Counted from the stretch's first letter, positions 25,769 to 34,852 are shown. The stretch: DNA of 64,000 nucleotides from Segatella copri (GCF_015074785.1 NZ_CP042464.1:1364001-1428000), one strand, 5' to 3'. Numbers and translations: made by a program. The notes: generated from the letters alone by a model not told the origin.

Positions 25769-27865
25769 CTATTTCAAGATACCCGTTTCTCGCTCCTCAT
25801 TGTTGATATTCCGCTGTATCTTACGGTATTCCTTTCCCCGATTGATATTCCAGGCAACACCGATACGGAGCAAATTACCTCCCGAATTGTCATAACCACG
25901 AACCTGCTTACGGAGTAATGCGTTGACGATTTCTGCAGAATAGGATTTCGGATGAGCCATAAACGGATTATGCATATAGAGCGTAAAATCGAAATCACCT
26001 ATATGATAACTGGCTGAGGTTGCCAATGAAGGTGGATTATGCCCGATGTTCTCTCCCTCCATAAAGTTCCAACCGTTATCAGCATACAGCATCACTGTCC
26101 ATTTTCCCCAATATCCCTGTAATGTTCCACTATAATTATAAGCAGTATAACAATGACTGTACTCATCGCCCTTATTGAAAAAACGGTAAATACCTGCATT
26201 CACAGAGAATATAAGGTGGTCGGGGATAATGTCAAACCGGGTATCATTCGTAAGATACAACATATTACAATGGGGCTGATTCGTCTGGGAATAAAGAAAC
26301 TGATCATTTTCCGTGCGGGTGTATTTCGCCAAATTACAATGACGATTGATGCGATAATTCAAGGTTAAATCAGTATTTATCCTTGGTTTACTGAAAGAGA
26401 ATACCACCCAGTTCTCATATCTACTGCTAGGCTTAAGCGAAGGATTACCCACAGTCCATTCCATACTGTTCTTTCGAATACGGGTATCCGAAATCATAGC
26501 TATCTGCGAAATATGCTGTGATAATTCACTTCCCAAGCGGATCTGAAACGAAGATGTCAAGGAATAAGCCAATGTGAGTTTCGGACGACAAAGCCAAAAA
26601 CTAAATTCCTCATCTCCCTGTCGATAAGTCTGATTACTCAACCCGAAGCCAGCTACATAAGTTAAACGGGATGTTCCTTCCTTGAATTGTCCCAAACTTC
26701 CCTTGATTTGTGCAAAACCATAAATACCCAATGAACGGATACCATTCTCGCTAACCACATCACCCAAATACTGATTATCCATATATTTCCAGTTCAAGTT
26801 GGTTCCTGCAGAAAAAGTAAAGGGTTTCAACCGGTTTTCATAGATAGCCTCGGCTATGAGCGAATAGGTCTTTCCATCTACCTGATATTGATAGGGGTCG
26901 CCCTCACCTTCATAATAGGCTCCTTTGGTGTGGATATAAGTGCCCAAAACATCTGCCGACAAAGACTGATGCTTGCCCAGCTGATGATAGAAATACAAAT
27001 CGAGAGCAGGAGTAAAATCCCTACCCTTGCTGGTTCTGTAAACAGGATATGCAGGCTTTCCAGATTCAGAAAACCACATCTCATTCGATGTATAAGGCTG
27101 ATTGCTGAAATCCGTGGTAAGCGTTGTCTGGAATACATATAATGCAGAATCAGCCAGATTATACTTCAACTGCAATGTATTATCATAATTTCGAGTTGCC
27201 CCATGCATGATTTTTCGAGATATCTGATACTCAGAACCATCATGTAGAAGATATTGAGCATTCTCATTATATTCGGATGCCTTATTATCCACATAAGTCT
27301 GCTCATATAAAATATTCAATTGGCTCTTGCCCCTATTGACAGATGCATAGACATCGTTCGAACCGAGCTTGGTAGTTAGCGCATTGGTCAAGTTGAAGCC
27401 CAAACTGCCACCCGATGAAGCCCTGCGGGTATGAATATCTATCACGTATGCAATATTCTTTCCATATCTTACGCCAGGACTATCGATATAATCTACACTC
27501 ATAATAGAAGCTACATCCAGCATCTGCACATCATGCATATTGGCGAGAATGCCATTGATACGAATCTGCACTTCTCCTTTATTATCGGTAGCAGAAATGG
27601 AACGGCCAGCCTCATCAACCCTGATATGAGGCAAAGCTAACTTTCCCAAAAGCGAAAAACCAGAAAAAGAACGCTGCTTCTGAATATCGCTTGGGAATAT
27701 CAACTTGCCATCTTCCTTGTTGACTACTCGTGCCGCCTTCACAACAACCTCTTGCAAGGCTATAGAATCATTCGATACCTTCTGGATCTCCTGGGCACTT
27801 ATTTCTGCACAAGAGATCAATGCCCACAGCATCACCATAGCTGTTAACAATTTACTTTTCTTCAT
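25769..27865 (-). CDS. Outer-membrane beta-barrel (TonB-dependent receptor-like) protein
   Basis: 698 residues from the ATG at 27865, which follows two earlier in-frame ATGs and gives a good signal peptide (MKKSKLLTAMVMLWALISCA). No STN or regulatory-like domain is present: a short linker (IALQEVVVKAARVVNKEDGK) leads straight to a plug (about 60-145: GFSLLGKLALPHIRVDEAGR, EVQIRINGILANM, VDYIDSPGVRYGKNIA) and a barrel ending EYRKIQRNINNEER. It is divergent from the membrane winged-helix regulator at 28069, and its promoter carries the ATGTCA direct repeat shared with the gene at 28936, so it is the likely target of that regulator. Ligand unknown. Confidence 0.85.
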   Translation of the reverse strand: MKKSKLLTAMVMLWALISCAEISAQEIQKVSNDSIALQEVVVKAARVVNKEDGKLIFPSDIQKQRSFSGFSLLGKLALPHIRVDEAGRSISATDNKGEVQIRINGILANMHDVQMLDVASIMSVDYIDSPGVRYGKNIAYVIDIHTRRASSGGSLGFNLTNALTTKLGSNDVYASVNRGKSQLNILYEQTYVDNKASEYNENAQYLLHDGSEYQISRKIMHGATRNYDNTLQLKYNLADSALYVFQTTLTTDFSNQPYTSNEMWFSESGKPAYPVYRTSKGRDFTPALDLYFYHQLGKHQSLSADVLGTYIHTKGAYYEGEGDPYQYQVDGKTYSLIAEAIYENRLKPFTFSAGTNLNWKYMDNQYLGDVVSENGIRSLGIYGFAQIKGSLGQFKEGTSRLTYVAGFGLSNQTYRQGDEEFSFWLCRPKLTLAYSLTSSFQIRLGSELSQHISQIAMISDTRIRKNSMEWTVGNPSLKPSSRYENWVVFSFSKPRINTDLTLNYRINRHCNLAKYTRTENDQFLYSQTNQPHCNMLYLTNDTRFDIIPDHLIFSVNAGIYRFFNKGDEYSHCYTAYNYSGTLQGYWGKWTVMLYADNGWNFMEGENIGHNPPSLATSASYHIGDFDFTLYMHNPFMAHPKSYSAEIVNALLRKQVRGYDNSGGNLLRIGVAWNINRGKEYRKIQRNINNEERETGILK

Positions 27866-27902
27866 TGTCATCATATACTTTTCTAAAACTTGTTTTCTGC
27901 TG

Positions 27903-27910
27903 CAAAGGTA
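27903..27910 (-). promoter_or_regulatory. -7 promoter element of the 27865 receptor gene
   Basis: CAAAGGTA reads TACCTTTG on the minus strand, 38 bases before the ATG. A degenerate T-rich -33 region (27931-27937) lies 20 bases upstream. Confidence 0.65.
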
Positions 27911-27943
27911 TCAAAAAGAGAAGACCGAAGCGAAAAATATGGC

Positions 27944-27962
27944 TGACATGAGTCTGACATTT
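27944..27962 (-). promoter_or_regulatory. Direct-repeat operator upstream of the receptor gene
   Basis: On the minus strand ATGTCA occurs twice with an 11-bp period (plus-strand TGACAT at 27944-27949 and 27955-27960). The promoter-proximal copy is separated from the -7 element by 33 bases. The same repeat with the same period and the same 33-base distance precedes the gene at 28936. Confidence 0.7.
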
Positions 27963-28015
27963 ATCAATTAACGAATATTATATCTAGTTTTATACCATCT
28001 TTCATAGAATTTCTG

Positions 28016-28023
28016 TACTTTTG
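28016..28023 (+). promoter_or_regulatory. -7 promoter element of the winged-helix regulator gene
   Basis: TACTTTTG, 45 bases before the ATG at 28069. The divergent receptor promoter and operator lie 54-120 bases upstream. Confidence 0.55.
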
Positions 28024-28068
28024 CATTTGAATCTTTAAACAGTATATCATTTAAACAGAATAGATAAT

Positions 28069-28842
28069 ATGAAACTGAAAGCATATCATTCCATCCTCAT
28101 CTTTGCCATCCTTGTGATGTCTGCGGCATTCTCCAGCGTGAGTAACTACCGCAAGGCACAGTATGCCATCGTACAAGATATGAACAAAGCTTTGGCTCTG
28201 ACTCTTCAGGAAAATAAATATCAATGGATTACGCCTGATACCATCCAGAGCTACCGCTCACATCTCAGCATCGACCTGCTGAAGTCGACCAGTAATCTCT
28301 GCTATGTGATGGAAGACAGAAGAAGAGGCAAGAACAATTCCCAGTTGGTAAATAGCGCCAACCTGCTCAGCAGCAAACAGATGCTCCTCAACGAGCATTC
28401 TATCCAAAGTTATGCTAACTGTTCGATGGCAGATGTTTTGAGTATGAGCAACCAGCGGACACCTTTGACGCTTACCCTCATGGCTATGATTTGGGCTATT
28501 GCATCGCTATACTATCATCGCAGAAAACAACCCTGGAATCATGAGGCCGATATGTTCGGCACCATATGCTATTCTCAAGACGAGGATTCCTTCTACAATC
28601 AGGAAAGCGGACAAGCCATCAAGTTTACTCCGATGCAGCACCAGCTGATGCAACTCTTCTTCAACAATACGCATCATCAACTCTCCAAACAGGAGATTTG
28701 TGATGCTCTTTGGCCCAAGAAACCGGATGCCAGTGAAACGCTCTATACCTTGATTCGCCGTATCAAACCGGTGATTGAGCAGAATAGCAACCTCATGATT
28801 GAATCGGAAAGAGGCAAGTCTTACCGACTGATAATCAGATAA
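28069..28842 (+). CDS. Membrane-embedded winged-helix transcriptional regulator
   Basis: 257 residues. An N-terminal transmembrane helix (about 8-24, SILIFAILVMSAAFSSV) is followed by a periplasmic region of about 105 residues with two Cys (C78 and C118, possibly a disulfide), a second helix (about 131-149, TPLTLTLMAMIWAIASLYYH) and a cytoplasmic C-terminal winged-helix domain (about 185-257: KFTPMQHQLMQLFFNNTHHQ, LSKQEICDALWPKKPDASET, LYTLIRRIKPVIEQ). This is the Trans_reg_C fold of OmpR, but there is no receiver domain, and the order is inverted relative to ToxR/CadC, where the DNA-binding domain is N-terminal. It probably senses a periplasmic signal and directly controls the two flanking genes, whose promoters share an operator. 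No named homologue is recognised. Confidence 0.82.
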   Translation: MKLKAYHSILIFAILVMSAAFSSVSNYRKAQYAIVQDMNKALALTLQENKYQWITPDTIQSYRSHLSIDLLKSTSNLCYVMEDRRRGKNNSQLVNSANLLSSKQMLLNEHSIQSYANCSMADVLSMSNQRTPLTLTLMAMIWAIASLYYHRRKQPWNHEADMFGTICYSQDEDSFYNQESGQAIKFTPMQHQLMQLFFNNTHHQLSKQEICDALWPKKPDASETLYTLIRRIKPVIEQNSNLMIESERGKSYRLIIR

Positions 28843-28848
28843 GTTCAG

Positions 28849-28867
28849 AAATGTCAGCCAAATGTCA
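28849..28867 (+). promoter_or_regulatory. Direct-repeat operator upstream of the 28936 gene
   Basis: AAATGTCA occurs at 28849-28856 and 28860-28867, a perfect 8-base direct repeat with an 11-bp period. It ends 33 bases before the -7 element and about 10 bases before the -33 TTTG, a position expected for an activator contacting RNA polymerase. Confidence 0.72.
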
Positions 28868-28900
28868 TACTTGTTATTTTGCTTTTTCCCATCTTCTTCA

Positions 28901-28908
28901 TACCTTTG
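28901..28908 (+). promoter_or_regulatory. Full Bacteroidota promoter of the 28936 gene
   Basis: TACCTTTG preceded by TTTG (28878-28881) at the consensus spacing of 19 bases. It lies 28 bases before the ATG at 28936 and excludes the longer frame starting at 28879. Confidence 0.7.
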
Positions 28909-28935
28909 CAGCTAAAATACAAAAGAAGCAAAGAT

Positions 28936-29493
28936 ATGAAGAAGATTTTTTTGATAGCAGTTGTCTTGCTGATGATGATAAACTTCATCATCAACTATCA
29001 TCATGAGGTTACGAAAGAGCAGCATACACCGATGGCGGATTTCAAAACCAAGGTAGAGATGGCACCCATGAAGGAATACAATGACCCTGACTTCGGCTAC
29101 GTTGTCAAGTATCCTTGCTTCTTCCAGCAGGAGGATACTTCGGTATCGGGATACCAGGGCTATGCCCGCTTCTCATTCACTAATCATGCCAACATCATCC
29201 TGGAGAGTTACGTTACCCCCAACTATAGCAACACCCTCCAGGCCTGTGCCGATTCTCTTGCCCAGAAGCTTCATTCGGAGCGGACGATGCAGGCATCGAA
29301 TAAGGCATTCATCCTCTCCGGTCCTGTCTATGAAAACGGAGTAAGAGTAGATGGCTACAGTCATTACGATAAATTCATCAAGAGTGGCAGAATACTCTTC
29401 GTCTATTCCCTCACCTATCCCGACAGTTACAAGCCAGCCATGCCCCGCCTGTTCAAACTCATAGACGACTGGAAGGTTTTAGGGGCATATTAA
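28936..29493 (+). CDS. Small exported or membrane-anchored protein of unknown function
   Basis: 185 residues from the ATG at 28936. A single N-terminal hydrophobic segment (MKKIFLIAVVLLMMINFIIN) acts as signal peptide or anchor. The rest is a compact domain of about 150 residues (EYNDPDFGYVVKYPCFFQQE, GYARFSFTNHANIILESYVT, ILFVYSLTYPDSYKPAMPRL) without a recognised family; the pattern of short strands ending in LFKLIDDWKVL resembles periplasmic lipoprotein-like domains that follow a surface receptor. Its promoter shares the ATGTCA operator with the receptor at 25769, so it is probably a partner of that receptor or a negative feedback element of the regulator at 28069. Function unknown. Confidence 0.75.
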   Translation: MKKIFLIAVVLLMMINFIINYHHEVTKEQHTPMADFKTKVEMAPMKEYNDPDFGYVVKYPCFFQQEDTSVSGYQGYARFSFTNHANIILESYVTPNYSNTLQACADSLAQKLHSERTMQASNKAFILSGPVYENGVRVDGYSHYDKFIKSGRILFVYSLTYPDSYKPAMPRLFKLIDDWKVLGAY

Positions 29494-29567
29494 TCTGCCT
29501 TGAAGATATCCTCGTAAGCCTCTTGGGATTGTATAAAAACAGCTTTCTAAGAAGATAAAAGCACTTG

Positions 29568-29590
29568 ATTATTTGCATATATCAAATAAT
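29568..29590. promoter_or_regulatory. Inverted repeat overlapping the -33 region of the helicase gene
   Basis: ATTATTTG (29568-29575) and CAAATAAT (29583-29590) form a perfect 8-bp inverted repeat with a 7-base spacer. The left arm contains the TTTG -33 element (29572-29575), 20 bases before the -7 element, so a bound repressor would block the promoter. Confidence 0.45.
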
Positions 29591-29595
29591 AATTG

Positions 29596-29603
29596 TACAT
29601 TTG
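29596..29603 (+). promoter_or_regulatory. -7 promoter element of the exonuclease-RecQ-UvrD gene
   Basis: TACATTTG, 26 bases before the ATG at 29630, with a -33 TTTG at 29572-29575. Confidence 0.6.
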
Positions 29604-29629
29604 CGGTGGAAATATAAACATCGAAGATT

Positions 29630-32600
29630 ATGTCAATATTCAGTCGCCTCTTTGAAAGGAAAAACAATCTCACCGTAAGTTCTGACATCAAGAAGAAAGA
29701 TGCCAGAAGCAGGAACATTGCCTTCGTGGATACCGAAGTGGGACTGAAAGACCATAAAATACACGACATCGGAGCATTGCGTTATGACGGAGCCACCTTT
29801 CACCAAGCATCGCAGACGGCACTGAACAAGTTCCTGCAAGAAGGAAAGGTTGACTATATCTGCGGTCATAACCTCATTCATCACGATGCCCGCTATCTCC
29901 AACTCAACGGCATACTGATAGATACCCTCTATCTCTCCCCGCTTCTCTTCCCCAAGCGCCCTTACCATCATCTGGTAAAGGACGACAAACTGATGAGCGA
30001 GCAGATGAATAATCCAGTCAATGACTGCGAGAAAGCCAAGGAGCTTTTGATGGATGAAATCGCTGCATGGAATCAATTATCAGAAAGGAAGAGGAAAATC
30101 TTCACCTTGCTGCTCCAGAATGAAGAGGAATTCAGAGGATTTCTGATGTATGTGGGAGCCATCGAAAAGGATGACGCAATGATAGGCGTTTCAGAATACA
30201 TTCTTTCTGAATACAAGAATCATATTTGCGCCCATGCCGATATTCCGGCTCTTGCAGCCCAGTCGCCTTGCGGCTTGGCATACGCCTTGGCCCTCATAGG
30301 CACAGACGATTACCAATCTGTAACCCCAGGTTGGGTACTCTGCCATTATCCCGAAGTAGAACATATCATCTATATGCTCTGCCATACCCAATGCACCGAT
30401 GGCTGCGAGTATTGCAACCGCATGCTCGACATTCATCACAACCTGAAACAACTCTTTGGCTATGATGCCTTCCGTACCTATGATGGCGAACCGCTGCAGG
30501 AACAGGCATCGCAGGCAGCAGTGGATGGCAAGTCATTATTGGCTATATTTCCTACGGGTGGCGGCAAGTCGCTCACCTTCCAGTTGCCAGCCCTGATGGA
30601 TGGCAGAACCATTCATGGACTCACCGTGGTTATCTCGCCTCTGCAATCATTGATGAAAGACCAGGTAGATAACCTCGCAGACCGTGGTTTCACCGATGCC
30701 GTAACCTTCAACGGTCTCCTCGACCCAATCTCCCGCTCCCTAGCCATCGAACGAGTACAGAGCGGAGATGCCACCTTATTATATATTGCACCAGAGATGT
30801 TGCGCTCCAAAACCATCGAGCGCATCCTGATGGCACGGCATGTGGTGAGATTCGTCATTGACGAAGCTCACTGCTTCTCTGCATGGGGACAAGACTTCCG
30901 GGTGGATTACCTATACATCGGCAAGTTTATCAAGGAATACCAGGAACGTAAGTTTGGCAAGGATGCTATGGCCCGCAACCATGGTCAAACCCTGATACCC
31001 GTATCTTGCTTCACCGCCACTGCAAAACAGAAGGTGGTACAGGACATCTGCGACTATTTCAAGCATTGGCTGGGCATCGATCTCCAGCTCTTCGCCTCAT
31101 CAGCCTCACGTACCAATCTGCACTATTCCGTTATCCACGTAGATAGTGACGGCAACAAATACAATCTACTGCGTTCACTGGTAGAGCAGGCTGATTGCCC
31201 TACCATCATCTACGTATCCCGCACCAAGCGAACCCGGGAACTCGCCCAAAAACTGACACGTGACGGCATATCTGCCCTGCCCTATAATGGCAAGATGGAT
31301 GCCAATGAGAAGATACACAATCAGGATGCCTTCATGAGCGATAAGGTTAGAATCATCGTTGCCACCTCCGCCTTCGGCATGGGAGTAGATAAGAGCGATG
31401 TGGGGCTGGTTATCCACTACGACATCTCCGACTCTCTGGAGAACTATGTACAGGAGGCAGGACGTGCAGGAAGAGACCCACACCTCAATGCCAAATGCTA
31501 TGTACTCTATAGCGATGAGGACTTGGACAAGCGCTTCATCCTGCTCAACCAAACCAAGCTGAGCATCAGCGAGATACAACAGGTATGGAAAGCTATTAAG
31601 GATTTTACCAAGCAGCGTCCACACGTAAGTTGTTCGGCACTGGAGATAGCCCGCCAAGCCGGTTGGGATGACTCAGTATCCGACATAGAAACCCGTGTTC
31701 GCACCGCCCTATCTGCTCTCGAACAGAGCGGATACATAGAGCGTGGCAACAACATTCCGCACGTCTATGCCACAGGTATCACTGTCAAGAACATGGACGA
31801 GGCAAGACTGCGCCTCACCGAATCACCCCTGTTCTCGGAAGATGAGATGCAGAATGCCATCCGCATCATCAAGTCGCTTATCACCCAGAAGCATATAGCC
31901 AAGGCACAGGATAGCGAGGCAGAATCCCGCATCGATTACCTCGCCGACATTCTAGGACTCAGCAAGCGAGATGTCATCTCTTCCGTTGACCGAATGCGCC
32001 AGGAAGGCATCCTTGCCGATACCCGTGACATCTCTGCCTATCTGCAAGACATCAGTGACAAGCAACGCAAGCCTCAGCAGATGCTGGAGAACTTCGCCAA
32101 ACTGGAAAGATACATTCTGGAACATATCCCGGATGAATCGCTGCATATCACATACAAGCAACTCAATGACAATGCCGTACACGACGGCATCAACACTTCT
32201 ACAGAAAAGAAAATCCGCACACTGCTATACTTCCTGGCAGTAAAAGGATATGCGCACAAGAAGGAAGACGGCGTCCGCAATCTTATCGTGACAAGAGACA
32301 AGGATATAGAGACCATCATCAAGCGATTCGAAAGACGAATTGAGGTTTGCCGATTCATCATCGAAAGACTATACAGCCTGGCTGAAGAAAACAGTAAAAC
32401 TATAACAGAAGAGAGCAACAACAGCTCTTCTGAAGAAAAGAATCCTTCTGAAGAAAAAGGTTTAGGAAAAGCCTCTGGCGCAACAGACAATAGAAAAGAG
32501 AAGCCTCTCCAATTCTCGGTAGTTGAACTTCTGAACGATCTGAAATCCAGCAACCAGTCACTCTTCTCCGACTTCTCTTCCCTGCAGTTGGAAGACGTAG

Positions 32601-34678
32601 AGGAAGCCTTGCTCTATCTCTCCAAGATAGGAGCCATGAAGCTGGAAGGAGGATTTCTGGTGCTTTACAATGCGATGGCAATTAAACGCATCAAGGAACC
32701 TCGCCTCCACTATAAGCAGGAGGATTACCGCATGCTCAATGAATTCTACAAGCAGAAGATTCAACAGATTCACATCGTGGGCGAATATGCCAACCTGATG
32801 GTAAGGGATTACGATGCCGCCCTGCAATATGTGCAGGATTACTTCCAGATGGACTACCAGCACTTCATCTCAAAGTACTTCAAGGGCAGCCGGGAGACTG
32901 AGATAGAGCGCAACGTAACACCTTCAAAGTATAAGAAACTCTTCGGAATGCTCTCCAAGCGACAGAAGGAAATCATCGACGACCACGAGTCCCACTGCAT
33001 CGTAGTCGCTGCCGGTCCTGGCAGCGGCAAGACACGTGTGCTCGTACATAAGCTTGCCTCTCTCCTGCTGCTGGAAGATGTAAAGCACGAACAACTTCTG
33101 ATGCTCACTTTCTCGCGTGCAGCCGCTACCGAGTTCAAGCAGCGACTGATGCAACTCATCGGCAATGCCGCCCATTTCGTAGAGATCAAGACCTTCCATT
33201 CCTACTGCTTCGACCTGCTGGGCAGGGTTGGCAATCTGGATGAGGCTGGAGATGTGGTTAAGCAAGCCGCCGAAATGATCAACAATGGAGAAGTGGAGCC
33301 CAATCGCATCAGCAAGACCGTGCTCGTGATCGATGAGGCGCAAGACATGAGCAAGGATGACTATGCCCTTGTCTCTGCTCTGATGAAAGCCAACGAAGAG
33401 ATGAGGGTGATAGCCGTAGGCGATGATGACCAGAACATCTATGAGTTTAGAGGTTCCAACTCGCGGTATCTCTATGAACAGACCCAGACAGAACACAGCC
33501 GTTTCATCGAGATGACGGAGAATTACCGCAGTCTTCGCCATATTGTGGATGCTGCCAACGACTTCGCCCGCAACATCCGCCAGCGAATCAAATCTACCCC
33601 TATCATCTCCATGAGTCAAGAAGATGGAGAGGTAAGAATCGTGAAGCATCCATACGAGATTCAGGAGAAAAAGGTTTATATGTATCAGCCTATTCTTGAA
33701 GATGTTACGCAATTACTAAGAAGTAACGCTTCAAAAGAAGACGATGCATCTACCCGCAAGAAGAACGAAACCATCAGCATCCTCACGCAGACCAATGAGG
33801 AGGCTGTCATCATGCTGGCTCTTCTTCACAGCCATAACATCAAGGCCAAGCTGGTGCAATCAATGGACGGCTTGCGCTTCTGGAATCTGGCAGAGGTAAG
33901 ATACTTCTTGAAGAAGATAGACCAAGGCCTCAAGGAGACGAAATCCCCTATCATCCCTGATGATATTTGGGAAGCAGCCAAGCAGCAGACATTTCAAAAG
34001 TATGCCACCAGCCAGGCATTGCCATATCTGCGCCGCAGTCTCCAGATATTTGAGCAGACCAATCGTGCCAAGTACTACAGCGACCTGAGGGAGTTCGTGT
34101 TCGAATCATCAGTAGAAGACTTCTGTGACATCTCGAAATCAGACATCGTGGTCAGCACCATCCACAAGGCAAAAGGCCATGAGTTCGACCATGTACTGAT
34201 GCTCATTACCCATCCCGAACATCCTACAGACGACATACTGCGCCGATACTATGTAGGCATGACCCGTGCCAAGCGTACACTAACCATCCACACCAACGGC
34301 AATCTCTTCGACAGCCTGAAAAGTGCCCAGCATCTCTATGATGCCCAAGCCTACGATGAGCCGAACGAAATAGTGCTTCAGCTCTCACACAAGGATGTAA
34401 ACCTGGGTTTCTCCAAGCCTCACAAGGACGCTATCCTTTGCCTGAGAAGCGGTATGCCGCTAACCTACCACGACCATTGCCTCTGTCTCCCATCAACAGG
34501 CAGAGACATAGCCCAGCTCTCCATCAAGATGAAGGAGAAACTAGGCAAATGGGAGTTGAAAGGCTACAAGGTAACTGCTGCCCGAATCCGCTTCATCGTG
34601 GCATGGAAGTCAAAGGATGCACCTAGGGATGAGAAGGAATCCGCCATCGTGCTCGCTGATTTGGTGATGGAAAAATAA
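29630..34678 (+). CDS. Exonuclease-RecQ-UvrD fusion helicase
   Basis: 1682 residues with three enzymatic modules. Residues about 28-140: DEDD-type 3'-5' exonuclease fold with D34/E36 (FVDTEVG), D86 (CGHNLIHHDARYL) and D132; the His expected five residues before D132 is Asn (N127), so activity may be altered. About 285-640: RecQ-type SF2 helicase, Walker A PTGGGKS at 308-314, DEAH 411-414, and motif VI YVQEAGRAGRDP. About 640-1100: winged-helix/RQC-like and linker segments, including a Ser/Glu-rich stretch near 920-950. About 1110-1600: UvrD/Rep SF1 helicase with Walker A GPGSGKT at 1129-1135, DEAQ 1235-1238, GDDDQNIYEFRG, TIHKAKGHEFD and RRYYVGMTRAKR. It stands alone with its own promoter. 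Likely DNA repair or recombination, possibly defence; such fusions occur in Bacteroidota but the function is poorly defined. Confidence 0.92.
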   Translation: MSIFSRLFERKNNLTVSSDIKKKDARSRNIAFVDTEVGLKDHKIHDIGALRYDGATFHQASQTALNKFLQEGKVDYICGHNLIHHDARYLQLNGILIDTLYLSPLLFPKRPYHHLVKDDKLMSEQMNNPVNDCEKAKELLMDEIAAWNQLSERKRKIFTLLLQNEEEFRGFLMYVGAIEKDDAMIGVSEYILSEYKNHICAHADIPALAAQSPCGLAYALALIGTDDYQSVTPGWVLCHYPEVEHIIYMLCHTQCTDGCEYCNRMLDIHHNLKQLFGYDAFRTYDGEPLQEQASQAAVDGKSLLAIFPTGGGKSLTFQLPALMDGRTIHGLTVVISPLQSLMKDQVDNLADRGFTDAVTFNGLLDPISRSLAIERVQSGDATLLYIAPEMLRSKTIERILMARHVVRFVIDEAHCFSAWGQDFRVDYLYIGKFIKEYQERKFGKDAMARNHGQTLIPVSCFTATAKQKVVQDICDYFKHWLGIDLQLFASSASRTNLHYSVIHVDSDGNKYNLLRSLVEQADCPTIIYVSRTKRTRELAQKLTRDGISALPYNGKMDANEKIHNQDAFMSDKVRIIVATSAFGMGVDKSDVGLVIHYDISDSLENYVQEAGRAGRDPHLNAKCYVLYSDEDLDKRFILLNQTKLSISEIQQVWKAIKDFTKQRPHVSCSALEIARQAGWDDSVSDIETRVRTALSALEQSGYIERGNNIPHVYATGITVKNMDEARLRLTESPLFSEDEMQNAIRIIKSLITQKHIAKAQDSEAESRIDYLADILGLSKRDVISSVDRMRQEGILADTRDISAYLQDISDKQRKPQQMLENFAKLERYILEHIPDESLHITYKQLNDNAVHDGINTSTEKKIRTLLYFLAVKGYAHKKEDGVRNLIVTRDKDIETIIKRFERRIEVCRFIIERLYSLAEENSKTITEESNNSSSEEKNPSEEKGLGKASGATDNRKEKPLQFSVVELLNDLKSSNQSLFSDFSSLQLEDVEEALLYLSKIGAMKLEGGFLVLYNAMAIKRIKEPRLHYKQEDYRMLNEFYKQKIQQIHIVGEYANLMVRDYDAALQYVQDYFQMDYQHFISKYFKGSRETEIERNVTPSKYKKLFGMLSKRQKEIIDDHESHCIVVAAGPGSGKTRVLVHKLASLLLLEDVKHEQLLMLTFSRAAATEFKQRLMQLIGNAAHFVEIKTFHSYCFDLLGRVGNLDEAGDVVKQAAEMINNGEVEPNRISKTVLVIDEAQDMSKDDYALVSALMKANEEMRVIAVGDDDQNIYEFRGSNSRYLYEQTQTEHSRFIEMTENYRSLRHIVDAANDFARNIRQRIKSTPIISMSQEDGEVRIVKHPYEIQEKKVYMYQPILEDVTQLLRSNASKEDDASTRKKNETISILTQTNEEAVIMLALLHSHNIKAKLVQSMDGLRFWNLAEVRYFLKKIDQGLKETKSPIIPDDIWEAAKQQTFQKYATSQALPYLRRSLQIFEQTNRAKYYSDLREFVFESSVEDFCDISKSDIVVSTIHKAKGHEFDHVLMLITHPEHPTDDILRRYYVGMTRAKRTLTIHTNGNLFDSLKSAQHLYDAQAYDEPNEIVLQLSHKDVNLGFSKPHKDAILCLRSGMPLTYHDHCLCLPSTGRDIAQLSIKMKEKLGKWELKGYKVTAARIRFIVAWKSKDAPRDEKESAIVLADLVMEK

Positions 34679-34730
34679 GGTAAATTCATTAAAAATCTAT
34701 CACCAAACGCTATTTATCCTTTCTTTTTAT

Positions 34731-34781
34731 ACACAAAAGTGTAATTCTTAAGCCACACTCTTGAGAAATACACTTTTGTGT
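34731..34781. repeat. Long inverted repeat upstream of the 34853 receptor
   Basis: Arms 34731-34751 and 34761-34781 match at 19 of 21 positions around a 9-base loop. Each arm begins with its own small dyad (ACACAAAAGTGT / ACACTTTTGTGT). No T tract follows. It lies between the helicase stop and the receptor promoter, so it may be a terminator for the helicase gene or an operator for the receptor. Confidence 0.6.
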
Positions 34782-34805
34782 CAAAGGCTTTTTCCTATAA
34801 AGCTA

Positions 34806-34813
34806 TACTTTTG
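34806..34813 (+). promoter_or_regulatory. -7 promoter element of the 34853 receptor gene
   Basis: TACTTTTG, 39 bases before the ATG at 34853; the longer frame from 34778 would start upstream of it. Confidence 0.55.
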
Positions 34814-34852
34814 CAGCAGAAAAATAAAAGAATCAAGCAAAACTGTAGCAAT

